From Clostridiales bacterium (GTDB lineage Bacteria; Bacillota; Clostridia; Peptostreptococcales; Anaerovoracaceae): a DNA stretch of 36,120 bases. Every line of letters begins with the position of its first letter. The first letter of the stretch is position 1. Under the pieces are notes generated by a model, which saw only the letters and a list, made by a program, of their open reading frames with translations, ran no database searches and was not told the origin of the DNA. The DNA lies in assembly GCA_022775805.1 (NCBI GenBank), contig JALFKB010000076.1, positions 1-36,120 of the forward strand, read 5' to 3'. The translations under genes and the position numbers were made by a program. Shown in pieces: positions 16,713 to 24,644 of the stretch.

Positions 16713-16757
16713 ATGATAGCACAAAGCCACAATAATTGGTAGTATCAGCTTTTGCAA
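16713..16757 (-). promoter_or_regulatory. Candidate uppP promoter elements
   Basis: On the minus strand there are two alternatives: TTGCAA (16757-16752), 17 bases, TATTGT (16734-16729); or a TGC-extended -10 TATCAT (16718-16713). Neither is decisive. The region is divergent to the strong asd promoter. Confidence 0.35.
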
Positions 16758-16776
16758 GACACATTATTTGGAGCCT

Positions 16777-16805
16777 TTGACAGTACTAATTTGTCGTTGT
16801 ATAAT
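16777..16805 (+). promoter_or_regulatory. Perfect consensus sigma-A promoter of asd
   Basis: TTGACA (16777-16782), exactly 17 bases, TATAAT (16800-16805). Predicted +1 is near 16812, leaving a leader of about 30 bases. That is too short for a lysine riboswitch. Confidence 0.9.
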
Positions 16806-16841
16806 TACCGTTAGACGATATTACTATAGGAGGTCAGTATA

Positions 16842-17849
16842 ATGAAAAGAAAACCAAACATTGCAGTAGTAGGAGCAACGGGAGTTGTAGGATCAACTTT
16901 CCTGAAGGTTCTGGAAGAAAGGGATTTCCCTTTTGAAAACATCTATCTTATGGCATCGGCCAAATCAGCCGGCAAAAAGATAACCTTCAAAGGAAAAGAA
17001 TACACCGTTGAAGAGCTGACCGAGCATTCATTTGATAAACCGATTGACATCGCCCTGTTTTCCGCAGGCGGCGGTACGAGTGCCAAGTTCGCACCTATTG
17101 CTGCGCAGCACGGAACAACAGTAGTAGATAATTCCAGCCAGTGGAGAATGGACAAGGATGTTCCCCTTGTTGTTCCTGAAGTAAATCCTGAAGACATTGC
17201 AACAAACAAGGGCATAATTGCCAACCCTAACTGCTCAACCATTCAGGCTGTAGTGGCTCTTAAGCCTCTCCAGGATAAATACGGAATCAAGAGAGTTGTA
17301 TATTCAACTTATCAGGCTGTTGCAGGTTCCGGCCTCAAGGGAATTAACGATCTCAAGAACGGTATCGAGGGCAATGACGAGCCACTTCAGGCATATGCAC
17401 ACCAGATAGCATACAATTGTCTGCCGCATATCGATGTATTCCTTGAGAACGGCTATTCCAAGGAAGAGATGAAGATGGTTAACGAAACCCACAAGATTCT
17501 CCACGATGATAACATAGGCGTTACAGCAACTACAGTAAGAGTGCCTGTATACTACGGTCACAGCGAATCAATCAACATCGAGCTGGAGAAGCCGTTTGAG
17601 CTTGAAGACATATTCGAACTCTTCAGAAATGCTCCCGGAATTGTTCTTCAGGATGATCTGGAAAACAATGTTTACCCTCTGGCAACTGAGGCAGCAGGAA
17701 CAGATCCGGTATATGTGGGACGTATCAGAAGAGACTTCTCAGTGGAAAACGGCATCAATCTCTGGTGCGTAGCGGATAACGTAAGAAAGGGTGCAGCAAC
17801 AAATGCAATCCAGATTGCCGAAAAGCTCCTGGAAGTTCTCCCTGACTAG
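16842..17849 (+). CDS. asd: Aspartate-semialdehyde dehydrogenase
   Basis: The 335-residue enzyme reduces L-aspartyl-4-phosphate to aspartate semialdehyde with NADPH. This is the branch point for lysine/diaminopimelate, threonine and methionine, so it also supplies peptidoglycan precursor. It shows the N-terminal NADP loop GATGVVGS at 11-18, the active-site cysteine Cys131 in NPNCSTIQ, and conserved His-containing segment NETHKI. A GGAGG site lies 8 bases before the ATG. It is one of only two plus-strand genes, is monocistronic, and has an exact consensus promoter and a strong terminator. No lysine riboswitch or other aptamer is visible. Confidence 0.96.
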   Translation: MKRKPNIAVVGATGVVGSTFLKVLEERDFPFENIYLMASAKSAGKKITFKGKEYTVEELTEHSFDKPIDIALFSAGGGTSAKFAPIAAQHGTTVVDNSSQWRMDKDVPLVVPEVNPEDIATNKGIIANPNCSTIQAVVALKPLQDKYGIKRVVYSTYQAVAGSGLKGINDLKNGIEGNDEPLQAYAHQIAYNCLPHIDVFLENGYSKEEMKMVNETHKILHDDNIGVTATTVRVPVYYGHSESINIELEKPFELEDIFELFRNAPGIVLQDDLENNVYPLATEAAGTDPVYVGRIRRDFSVENGINLWCVADNVRKGAATNAIQIAEKLLEVLPD

Positions 17850-17877
17850 GGTATCTGAATAACCAGGTTAACAAATC

Positions 17878-17908
17878 AATCCCCCGGCACAGATCCGGGG
17901 GATTTTAA
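17878..17908 (+). terminator. Intrinsic terminator after asd
   Basis: A 10-bp stem (AATCCCCCGG / CCGGGGGATT) with a 7-base loop is followed by TTTAAT, 28 bases past the asd stop codon. Confidence 0.85.
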
Positions 17909-17924
17909 TATTATGGAATACACT

Positions 17925-17952
17925 AAAAAAGCGACAGCTGTGCTGTCGCTTT
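17925..17952 (-). terminator. Intrinsic terminator after rpmF
   Basis: An 11-bp stem (AAAGCGACAGC / GCTGTCGCTTT) with a 3-base loop, followed on the minus strand by a T run. With the asd terminator 20 bases away it insulates two convergent genes. Confidence 0.9.
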
Positions 17953-17975
17953 CGTCCTGTCTTCATTAAAGCAGA

Positions 17976-18152
17976 CTATGCTTCCATGATGTCTTTGCCA
18001 TCATAGTAGTTGCAGTTAGGGCAAACTCTGTGAGGAAGCTTAGGTTCGTGGCACTGTGGACAAATTGAAACGCCAGGAGCCTTCTTCTTCATGTTTGCTG
18101 CCTTTCTCTGATGAGTTACTGCCTTTGAAGTTTTTCTCTTAGGTACTGCCAT
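17976..18152 (-). CDS. rpmF: 50S ribosomal protein bL32
   Basis: The 58-residue protein starts MAVPKRKTSKAVTHQRKA and has a zinc ribbon with two CxxC pairs (CPQC and CPNC). The true start is the ATG at 18152 behind GGAGGTG; the longer in-frame reading upstream is untranslated leader. In many Firmicutes a DUF177 gene (ylbN) sits directly upstream of rpmF; it is missing here and replaced by a structured leader of about 100 bases. tmcAL and ackA precede it as in related genomes. It is closed by a strong terminator. Confidence 0.96.
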   Translation of the reverse strand: MAVPKRKTSKAVTHQRKAANMKKKAPGVSICPQCHEPKLPHRVCPNCNYYDGKDIMEA

Positions 18153-18254
18153 TGTTACACCTCCTTCGTGCCGATTATGTGAGCACGCCTCGCCGACCGG
18201 CATCGGCGCAGAAATTCTCAGTCTATGGCATATGGTAATTCCATATGTCGCAAC
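18153..18254 (-). ncRNA. Structured 5' leader of rpmF
   Basis: The leader begins with a hairpin CATATGG-AATTA-CCATATG (18229-18247) near the predicted 5' end. A second hairpin follows (CGCCGA / TCGGCG, about 18191-18208), then the ribosome site. No known leader family is recognised. Structure is seen by inspection only; a regulatory role is inferred from position before a ribosomal protein gene. Confidence 0.4.
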
Positions 18255-18260
18255 ATTGAA

Positions 18261-18290
18261 AGTATACACGCCAAATGAGACGTTTGTCAA
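18261..18290 (-). promoter_or_regulatory. rpmF promoter
   Basis: Minus strand: perfect -35 TTGACA (18290-18285), 18-base spacer, -10 TATACT (18266-18261), starting 14 bases past the ackA stop codon. Confidence 0.75.
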
Positions 18291-18304
18291 TATCTTTTTT
18301 TGTC

Positions 18305-19507
18305 CTATCTGCGGCCCTCTACGATATCTCTTGTATCTCTGGCAATCATAAGCTCTTCATTTGTAGGGATAAGGATAAGCTTTACTCTTGAGTCATCTCT
18401 TGAAATTATGCACTCTCTGCCCTTTACTCTGTTCTTTACAACGTCCAGCTTGATTCCCAGGTTACCCAGGTCGTTACAGATAATGTCTCTCATGCCTATA
18501 TCGTTTTCACCAACGCCGGCAGTGAATATGATAGCGTCGCAGCCATTCATCTCAGCAATGTATGCTCCGATGTAGAATCTCACCTTGTGAGCGAAAACCT
18601 TAAGAGCCAGCTGTGCTCTTTCGTTTCCTTCCTCAGCTGCGGTTTCCAGATCTCTGAAGTCGCTTGAAACACCTGAAATGCCCAGTACGCCTGACTTCTT
18701 GTTCAGGATTTCGTTGGCAACACCCTGGTCAAGATTTTCAACCTGTCTCATGTATGTAACGATTGCAGGGTCGATATCTCCGGATCTTGTTCCCATAACG
18801 AGACCCTCCAGCGGAGTGAATCCCATTGATGTATCGATGCACTTTCCTCTCTTGATTGCGGAAACGGAAGCGCCGTTGCCAAGGTGGCATGTAATCAGCT
18901 TCAGATCGTCCAGGTTAACATTGAGTATGTCAGCAGCTCTTTCTGCTACGTACTTATGTGAAGTTCCGTGGAAACCGTATCTTCTTATGCCATGCTTTTC
19001 ATAGAATTCATAAGGGATAGCGTAAATGTATGATTCAGGAGGCATTGTCTGATGAAATGCAGTATCAAATACAGCAACCATAGGTGTTCCAGGCATAAGC
19101 TCCTTGCATGCTGCAATACCCAGAAGGTTTGGCGGATTGTGCAGCGGTGCCAGTGCGGTACATTCTTCAAGTACCTTGATAACATCGTCGGTAATGAGAA
19201 CCGATGATGAATACCTTTCACCTGCGTGAACAACTCTGTGTCCCACAGCACCGATTTCGCTCATATCCGTCACTACACCGTGCTCGGCATCCTGAACGGC
19301 ATCAAGAACGTGGCCGATGGCATCCTTATGGTCAGCCATAGGTGCTTCAAGGATGAACTTGTCCATTCCGATTTTCTCGTGCTTGATTACGGAACCGTCC
19401 ATGCCGATTCTCTCAACAAGACCCTTACAAAGAAGCACTTCATTTGCCATATCAAGTACCTGATACTTAAGTGAAGAACTTCCACAGTTAATTACTAATA
19501 CTTTCAT
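18305..19507 (-). CDS. ackA: Acetate kinase
   Basis: The 400-residue enzyme converts acetyl phosphate and ADP to acetate and ATP, the energy-conserving step of acetate fermentation. Phosphotransfer motifs are present: [10 protein letters not shown] at the N-terminus, [26 protein letters not shown] and FTAGVGEN. The length is typical. AGGAGGA lies ahead of the ATG, and a good promoter is found upstream. The usual partner pta is not adjacent. Its upstream neighbour tmcAL encodes an acetate-activating tRNA enzyme. Confidence 0.96.
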   Translation of the reverse strand: MKVLVINCGSSSLKYQVLDMANEVLLCKGLVERIGMDGSVIKHEKIGMDKFILEAPMADHKDAIGHVLDAVQDAEHGVVTDMSEIGAVGHRVVHAGERYSSSVLITDDVIKVLEECTALAPLHNPPNLLGIAACKELMPGTPMVAVFDTAFHQTMPPESYIYAIPYEFYEKHGIRRYGFHGTSHKYVAERAADILNVNLDDLKLITCHLGNGASVSAIKRGKCIDTSMGFTPLEGLVMGTRSGDIDPAIVTYMRQVENLDQGVANEILNKKSGVLGISGVSSDFRDLETAAEEGNERAQLALKVFAHKVRFYIGAYIAEMNGCDAIIFTAGVGENDIGMRDIICNDLGNLGIKLDVVKNRVKGRECIISRDDSRVKLILIPTNEELMIARDTRDIVEGRR

Positions 19508-19534
19508 CTATAGTGTCCTCCTGCTATTAATTGT

Positions 19535-19547
19535 GGCGCAATGCGCC
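19535..19547. repeat. Inverted repeat in the ackA leader
   Basis: GGCGCA-A-TGCGCC is a near-perfect GC-rich palindrome about 15 bases upstream of the ackA ribosome site and downstream of the -10. It could be a small hairpin or an operator; no regulator is identified. Confidence 0.4.
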
Positions 19548-19568
19548 TGATAAACAATTTGCATTAAA

Positions 19569-19597
19569 ATTATACAGCCCTGCCCCGGGTTTTTCAA
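19569..19597 (-). promoter_or_regulatory. ackA promoter
   Basis: Minus strand: TTGAAA (19597-19592), 17-base spacer, perfect TATAAT (19574-19569). Confidence 0.8.
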
Positions 19598-19619
19598 GGC
19601 ATTACTAACCTTGTGTGAA

Positions 19620-20819
19620 TCACATTACAATCGCCGGTCTTCGCACATAATCTGATTCCACGTACAGACTTCTGCCGCAAAGCAGATTGTAGAAGTCCGC
19701 TGCCTTTGCATCCAGCTCCAGCACTTCCCGGGTCCACCTGAGTTTCTCCGGCATTTTATTAAGATTAGGTACAAAGGCAATACGGTCCGGGTCTGAATTA
19801 CGGATTATTTCACGACCCTTTGCATCAGCCGCCAGAAGTCGTGCTCCCTCCGGGTCTCCCTCAAGGAGCCGGTCAGCCTGTTGTCCCGCAAGACCCAGGA
19901 CTATATAAGTAAGAATTCGCCTTACCGTCGAGGCGGTATACCTTCTGGAAACAAGCCTGTCAACAAGTTCCCCGTAGTCCTGTATCTGTCTTATTTCCTT
20001 GATTATTCTGTTTTCAATTCCTTCGCCTACGGAGTAGATTTCCTGCAGCTCCCGGGAAGTGCTTCGCAGCACAATACCCTTAAGAATCACCAGCATCTCT
20101 TTGTCGATTTTTTCCCGGTTTTCGGCCTCTATGATTCCCGGAACATAGGCTGAAACGGATTTACCCTCCGCCAGCAGTCTCCTTATTTCAGAAGCTCCTG
20201 CGAAGCCCCTCTCCCCGAGATTCTCTATTCCGAAATACCCGGCACCTTTTCTGGGAACGAGGATGTCTTCAATATCGATGCCTCTGTTTCTCCAAAATTC
20301 CATTCTCTTGAGATACTCCACCCCCAGAATGTTGTTGGGGGTCCTTATTGTTTCCGCGGCATCCTTCCCTAAGATTTCACGAACCGCCTCCTGGTGAGCA
20401 GCCGCATGGGAACAGCCCTCCTTCATTATTTCACCGGTTCTTTCCGCAATAGTGCCTTCCTCAGCCAGAAGTGCACTGGCAGTATTTCTCAACAGCTCCG
20501 GTTCGCTGCACTCGCATCCGAAGGAAATGCAGCCGACACCTGCCTTGACAAGGATGTCAACTCCTCCCCTGGCGAAGACAGGAGCTCTGTTGCAGGCAAA
20601 AATAAAGGGCAGTTCAACTACAAGATTTGCCCCGTATCTGACAGCCTGTTCCGCCCTCTGCCATTTATCTGATACAGCAGGTTCCCCCCGCTGGGTGAAA
20701 TCCCCGCTCATAACCACCATGCATGCGTCAGCATTCGAAAGATGCCTTGCTGTCTCCATGTGATATTTGTGTCCGTTGTGAAACGGATTGTATTCAGCTA
20801 TTATTCCTAGGGTTTTCAT
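19620..20819 (-). CDS. tmcAL: tRNA(Met) cytidine acetate ligase
   Basis: The 399-residue nucleotidyltransferase-fold protein (YlbM family) activates acetate with ATP and forms N4-acetylcytidine at the wobble base of elongator tRNA-Met. MKTLGIIAEYNPFHNGHKYH carries the HxGH nucleotide-binding motif at the very N-terminus. The later sequence matches the family: FGCECSEPELL, a central PNNILGVEYLKRM motif and a helical C-terminus. The ATG at 20819 gives the conserved start but has no Shine-Dalgarno; a GTG 16 codons upstream is a poor alternative. A long hairpin ends just before it. Placement beside ackA and rpmF agrees with ylbM gene order in B. subtilis. Confidence 0.9.
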   Translation of the reverse strand: MKTLGIIAEYNPFHNGHKYHMETARHLSNADACMVVMSGDFTQRGEPAVSDKWQRAEQAVRYGANLVVELPFIFACNRAPVFARGGVDILVKAGVGCISFGCECSEPELLRNTASALLAEEGTIAERTGEIMKEGCSHAAAHQEAVREILGKDAAETIRTPNNILGVEYLKRMEFWRNRGIDIEDILVPRKGAGYFGIENLGERGFAGASEIRRLLAEGKSVSAYVPGIIEAENREKIDKEMLVILKGIVLRSTSRELQEIYSVGEGIENRIIKEIRQIQDYGELVDRLVSRRYTASTVRRILTYIVLGLAGQQADRLLEGDPEGARLLAADAKGREIIRNSDPDRIAFVPNLNKMPEKLRWTREVLELDAKAADFYNLLCGRSLYVESDYVRRPAIVM

Positions 20820-20825
20820 ATACAA

Positions 20826-20871
20826 TAAACAGAGTGTGTCATGAAGGGGAACCCCGCTTTCCAACACACTC
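20826..20871 (-). terminator. Large hairpin between the coiled-coil gene and tmcAL
   Basis: An outer 8-bp stem (GAGTGTGT / ACACACTC, 20832-20839 and 20864-20871) encloses an inner GGGG/CCCC stem. It is followed on the minus strand by CTGTTTATTG, a poor T tract. It may be a weak terminator or attenuator; it ends about a dozen bases before the tmcAL start codon. Confidence 0.5.
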
Positions 20872-20888
20872 CCGTATTATTCAGATTC

Positions 20889-21461
20889 TTATTCTTTATC
20901 CTCCATTTTAGGAAGAGGCGCTAACTCCGGCTTAGCCTCAGCATCCATCTGAGCTCTGTATGCCATGTCCTGAAGTTCTTCTCTGTTTGCGGCAAGAGCA
21001 GAGTTAATATCGTTAAACGCCTTCTCTATGCTGGTGAACATCTCACCGAAATAGATAGAACTGAGATGCTCCATCTTGCCCTGGAAGTTATAGAGAATAC
21101 TGTCAAGGTATTCATAAGTTCCAATCTTGAGCTGCTTGGCTGTATCTTCTGTTACTGACATGAGCTCATCAGCTCTGATCTTTGACCTGACAGTAATGTC
21201 GTTGTTCTCAACAAGAGCATCGGCCTGCTTCTGGGCATCGTCAATAACCGCCTCGTACTGCTGCTTTGCCTCGGCGATGATTCTTTCCCTTTCATTCTTT
21301 ATCCACTGAGCCTGCTGTATTTCATCAGGGAGTTCTGATCTTATCTCCCTTACTATCTCAAGCAGTTCCTCGGAATCTATCATAATCTTGCCTGTAAGCG
21401 GAAAACCTGCCGCAGTATCAACTATTTCTTCAATTTCTTCCAGTAATTCTAAAACCCTCAT
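20889..21461 (-). CDS. Coiled-coil protein of unknown function
   Basis: This 190-residue soluble protein is acidic and mostly helical. A short N-terminal region (MRVLELLEEIEEIVDTAAGF) leads into a long coiled coil (about 45-110, rich in Glu, Lys, Gln and Ala), with a C-terminal part ending in a Pro/Glu tail. Similar proteins in Clostridia are often loosely labelled ATPase or ATP-synthase subunit-like, but no nucleotide-binding motif is visible, so I make no functional call. A DivIVA-like or scaffold role is only a guess. GGAGG precedes the ATG. It lies between coaD and tmcAL, where B. subtilis has other ylb genes. Confidence 0.75.
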   Translation of the reverse strand: MRVLELLEEIEEIVDTAAGFPLTGKIMIDSEELLEIVREIRSELPDEIQQAQWIKNERERIIAEAKQQYEAVIDDAQKQADALVENNDITVRSKIRADELMSVTEDTAKQLKIGTYEYLDSILYNFQGKMEHLSSIYFGEMFTSIEKAFNDINSALAANREELQDMAYRAQMDAEAKPELAPLPKMEDKE

Positions 21462-21483
21462 TGCATCCTCCTATCAAACGGCC

Positions 21484-21957
21484 TTACTTTGACATTCTCT
21501 TCATAATTTCATCCGGAACCAGACCTTCAATACTGCCTCCCAGTGAATTCACTTCCTTTACCATGGATGAACTGATAAATGAGTACCTGGGATCCGTCAT
21601 CAGAAACACCGTTTCAACATTCTCGTTAAATAGACGTGCATTCATCTGTGCCATCTGGATCTCATAATCAAAGTCTGTCGTCCCCCTGAGACCTCTGACA
21701 ACTACATTATACCCGTTACTGTTAACGTAATCTGCCAGGAGCCCGGCGAAATGATCCACCCTGACATTATCAAGATCCTTAACCGCTTCGGAAATCATCT
21801 CTTTACGTTCTTCCAGAGCGAACATTGTTTTCTTTTGAGGATTATCTATGACTCCAACGGTTACCTCATCATAAAGCCTTGATGCCCGCCGGATAATGTT
21901 CATATGACCCATTGTCAAAGGGTCAAAGGACCCGGAATATAACGCCTTGGTTTGCAT
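21484..21957 (-). CDS. coaD: Phosphopantetheine adenylyltransferase
   Basis: The 157-residue hexameric enzyme adenylates 4'-phosphopantetheine to dephospho-CoA, the penultimate step of CoA synthesis. The nucleotidyltransferase motif GSFDPLTMGHMN near residues 8-19 and the ISSSMVKE motif near 130 are present. The ATG at 21957 sits 5 bases after a GGGAGGAG site; the longer reading from 21993 is rejected. rsmD-coaD adjacency is widely conserved in Firmicutes. A promoter is visible in the short gap upstream. Confidence 0.95.
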   Translation of the reverse strand: MQTKALYSGSFDPLTMGHMNIIRRASRLYDEVTVGVIDNPQKKTMFALEERKEMISEAVKDLDNVRVDHFAGLLADYVNSNGYNVVVRGLRGTTDFDYEIQMAQMNARLFNENVETVFLMTDPRYSFISSSMVKEVNSLGGSIEGLVPDEIMKRMSK

Positions 21958-21983
21958 AGAAACTCCTCCCGTTTTCTCAAAAA

Positions 21984-22012
21984 ATTTTATCACAGCTCAT
22001 TTATTAAAGCAA
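21984..22012 (-). promoter_or_regulatory. coaD promoter
   Basis: Minus strand: TTGCTT (22012-22007), 17-base spacer ending in TGA, TAAAAT (21989-21984), an extended -10 configuration directly after the rsmD stop codon. Confidence 0.55.
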
Positions 22013-22579
22013 CTACATATTGTCATAAATTGACAGTGCCACCACACCATATCGTCTCTCTTTTATACGATGAAAACCGCTTATTTCCTCAGGCAGAATT
22101 TCCTCTTTCCTGTGCTCCGCCACAATCACGCCATCGCTGGCCAGTATGTTTCCCTGCTTAATAAGCTCGAAGGCTTCAGGAAGAAGCCCTTTGTTGTAAG
22201 GCGGATCGAGTAAAATGATATCAAAGGGTTCCTCCAGCCCGTCCTCAATGCGATCTGCCAGATTCTTGAGAATCTTTTTGTAGTCCCCGGCTGCAACCCT
22301 GGTCTTCTCCTCCACCTTGCAGTGTTCAAGATTCTCCTTAACAAGCTTGAGGCTTTTGCCGGATGCATCCGCGAAGAGACAGTAGGACGCTCCCCTTGAG
22401 AGAGCCTCTATGCCCAGGCTCCCCGTGCCTGCAAACAAATCGAGAACACGGCTGTCGTATAATTGATTCGCCAGGATACTGAACAGGGCCTCCTTGGCCT
22501 TGTCAGATGTTGGTCTTATGTCATAATCCTGCGGCGTATTCAGTTTTCTTCCTCTGTATTTTCCCGTTATTACTCTCAT
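22013..22579 (-). CDS. rsmD: 16S rRNA (guanine(966)-N2)-methyltransferase
   Basis: The 188-residue class I SAM-dependent methyltransferase acts on G966 of 16S rRNA (E. coli numbering) in 30S assembly. SAM-binding motif I is DLFAGTGSLGIEALSRGA and the catalytic motif is LLDPPYNKG, typical for base N2 methylation. The N-terminal MRVITGKYRGRKL is the family signature. The ATG at 22579 follows a GAGG site; an in-frame GTG two codons upstream is possible. It begins 7 bases after the recG stop, so it is cotranscribed. Confidence 0.94.
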   Translation of the reverse strand: MRVITGKYRGRKLNTPQDYDIRPTSDKAKEALFSILANQLYDSRVLDLFAGTGSLGIEALSRGASYCLFADASGKSLKLVKENLEHCKVEEKTRVAAGDYKKILKNLADRIEDGLEEPFDIILLDPPYNKGLLPEAFELIKQGNILASDGVIVAEHRKEEILPEEISGFHRIKERRYGVVALSIYDNM

Positions 22580-22586
22580 GTTCACC

Positions 22587-24644
22587 TCATAGGTTCAAAG
22601 AAAAATCTTCTCCGAACAGTTTAATTACTCTAGCTTTAAGCGGCTGGTTTTCGGCCTTCAAAAGCCTTGGATCCTCCTCAATAATTGCCTTTGCCTCATC
22701 CCTGGCTCTGCTCAGCACATCCATGTGACGGACCATGTCGGCAATTTTCATATCAGGGAGTCCGTGCTGTCTCGTACCGAAGATTTCCCCCGGTCCGCGA
22801 TTTTTCAGATCCTCCTCTGCGATATAAAACCCGTCTGAAGACTCCTCCATTATCTCGCCCCTTCTTTTGGCAATCTTCGATTCGCTTCCCAGTATCAGGA
22901 AACAATAGGACTGAAATCTTCCTCTGCCCACACGGCCTCTCAGCTGGTGGAGCTGGGCAAGTCCGAACCTCTCCGCATTTTCCACAACCATTACCGTGGC
23001 GTTGGGAACATTGATTCCCACCTCTATAACAACAGTGGCAACGAGAACATCTATATCCCCGCTGTTGAATTTTTCCATTATTTCATCCTTCTCGGACTGT
23101 TTCATTCCTCCGTGAATCAGGGCTGTCCTCTCAAAAATCGATGACAGTTCCTCATGCACCTCACTGGCGGATCTGGCGTCCATTGCCTGGGACTGATCAA
23201 TGAGAGGGGTTACAACATAAGCCTGCCGTCCCTGATGCACCTGTCTTTTCACAAATTCGTAGCATTTTCTTCTTGATTCTTCACCTTCAATGCAGCGGGT
23301 CTTAACAGGCTGTCTGCCCGGGGGCATTTCGTCTATTACAGACACATCCATGTCACCGTACAGAACCACTGCCAGAGTTCTTGGAATCGGGGTTGCCGTC
23401 ATAACCATTACATTGGGATTCTCCCCCTTCTCCTTCAGCCTTATTCTCTGATTAACGCCGAATCTGTGTTGTTCATCTGTAATGACAAGCCCCAGATTGC
23501 AGAATTTCACCTCCGGCTGTATCACCGCATGGGTTCCGACGATAATATCGGAGCTGCCATCCTCAATCCCGGCAAGGGTCTCTCTCTTTTCAGACGCCTT
23601 CATGCTTCCCGACAGAAATGCAACCTTTATCCCATATCTTGCAAAGGCAGCCTTCAGCCCTTCGTAATGCTGCCTGGCAAGTATCTCCGTAGGCGCCATC
23701 ATCACAGCCTGATAGCCGCTTTTTGCTGCCTTGAACATTGCGATCTCGGCTACTGCCGTCTTGCCGGAACCCACATCACCCTGCACAAGTCTGTTCATGG
23801 CCTTCCTTCCCGAAAGATCAGCCATAATCTCCTTCACACATCTTTGCTGAGCAGAGGTCAATGGGAAAGGCATGGAATCAATATACTCCTCCTCCAGCGG
23901 ACTTCCGCTGAAAACAGCCCCGGTTTCAGTTCCGGAATTTCCCCTTCCGGCAGCCATAAGGCCTGTTTCCAGAACCATGAATTCGTCAAATACCAGCCGG
24001 TACTTACCCTCCAGAAGTTTCTTCTTGTCTACGGGAGAATGGATGTTCTCCAGAGCATATTCAATCCCGCAGAGTCTGTATTTATTTATGGTTTCCTCAG
24101 GGAGAATGTCAGGAACCTGAGCATAAAGAGGTTTGACAATCCTTTGAATTCGCCTCATTTCTCTCTGAGAAATGCCCTTGGTGAGGGGATAAACAGGAAG
24201 TATCTCTCCTTTTACCTCTTCAGTTTTCTCGAATTCAGGATGGATAACCTGAAGCCTTCCTCTGTTCATCCGCGGAACGCCGAAGCACACAAGAAAGTCT
24301 CCGGGCTTCACTGTTCCTGCCAGATAGGAGGCATTAAAAAAAACAACCTCAACAGAGCCTGTGTTGTCAGAAATCAGCAGCTTCAGCACCCTCCTGCCTC
24401 TGCTTCTGAAGCCCGAGGGATTCACAAGATCAACCTTTCCCGCAAAAACAGCAGGTTCACCCTCCTTAAGCCCACTGACGGGCACAACATTTCGGCGGTC
24501 TTCGTATATCCGCGGAAGGGTGAAAATCAGGTCTTCGATGGTTTCTATTCCTATGCGCGCAAAAGCCTCGGCCTTTTTAGGGCCGATTCCTTTTATCGTT
24601 GTGATGCTGTCTTGAAGTTTCATGTTCTGATAACAGGTCATCAT
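22587..24644 (-). CDS. recG: ATP-dependent DNA helicase RecG
   Basis: A 685-residue branch-migration motor that regresses stalled forks and processes recombination intermediates. It has an N-terminal HhH-like segment (ITTIKGIGPKKAEAFARIG), the wedge OB domain (about 60-160), a helicase domain 1 with Walker A QGDVGSGKTA at 288-297 and a DEQH box, and helicase domain 2 with QLRGRVGRG. The first ATG overlaps the gls24 stop (ATGA); an ATG seven codons later at 24623 gives the more usual N-terminus, and neither has a strong ribosome site. The fakA/yloV gene commonly found between gls24 and recG is absent. Confidence 0.95.
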   Translation of the reverse strand: MMTCYQNMKLQDSITTIKGIGPKKAEAFARIGIETIEDLIFTLPRIYEDRRNVVPVSGLKEGEPAVFAGKVDLVNPSGFRSRGRRVLKLLISDNTGSVEVVFFNASYLAGTVKPGDFLVCFGVPRMNRGRLQVIHPEFEKTEEVKGEILPVYPLTKGISQREMRRIQRIVKPLYAQVPDILPEETINKYRLCGIEYALENIHSPVDKKKLLEGKYRLVFDEFMVLETGLMAAGRGNSGTETGAVFSGSPLEEEYIDSMPFPLTSAQQRCVKEIMADLSGRKAMNRLVQGDVGSGKTAVAEIAMFKAAKSGYQAVMMAPTEILARQHYEGLKAAFARYGIKVAFLSGSMKASEKRETLAGIEDGSSDIIVGTHAVIQPEVKFCNLGLVITDEQHRFGVNQRIRLKEKGENPNVMVMTATPIPRTLAVVLYGDMDVSVIDEMPPGRQPVKTRCIEGEESRRKCYEFVKRQVHQGRQAYVVTPLIDQSQAMDARSASEVHEELSSIFERTALIHGGMKQSEKDEIMEKFNSGDIDVLVATVVIEVGINVPNATVMVVENAERFGLAQLHQLRGRVGRGRFQSYCFLILGSESKIAKRRGEIMEESSDGFYIAEEDLKNRGPGEIFGTRQHGLPDMKIADMVRHMDVLSRARDEAKAIIEEDPRLLKAENQPLKARVIKLFGEDFSLNL

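Noticed and set aside
16806-16841. Lysine or other riboswitch before asd
   Set aside because: The leader predicted from the consensus promoter is only about 30 bases, too short for any known aptamer.
18153-18290. N-terminal extension of L32 (an upstream in-frame ATG at 18290)
   Set aside because: The strong GGAGGTG site and the conserved MAVPKRK start place initiation at 18152; the upstream part coincides with the promoter and leader.
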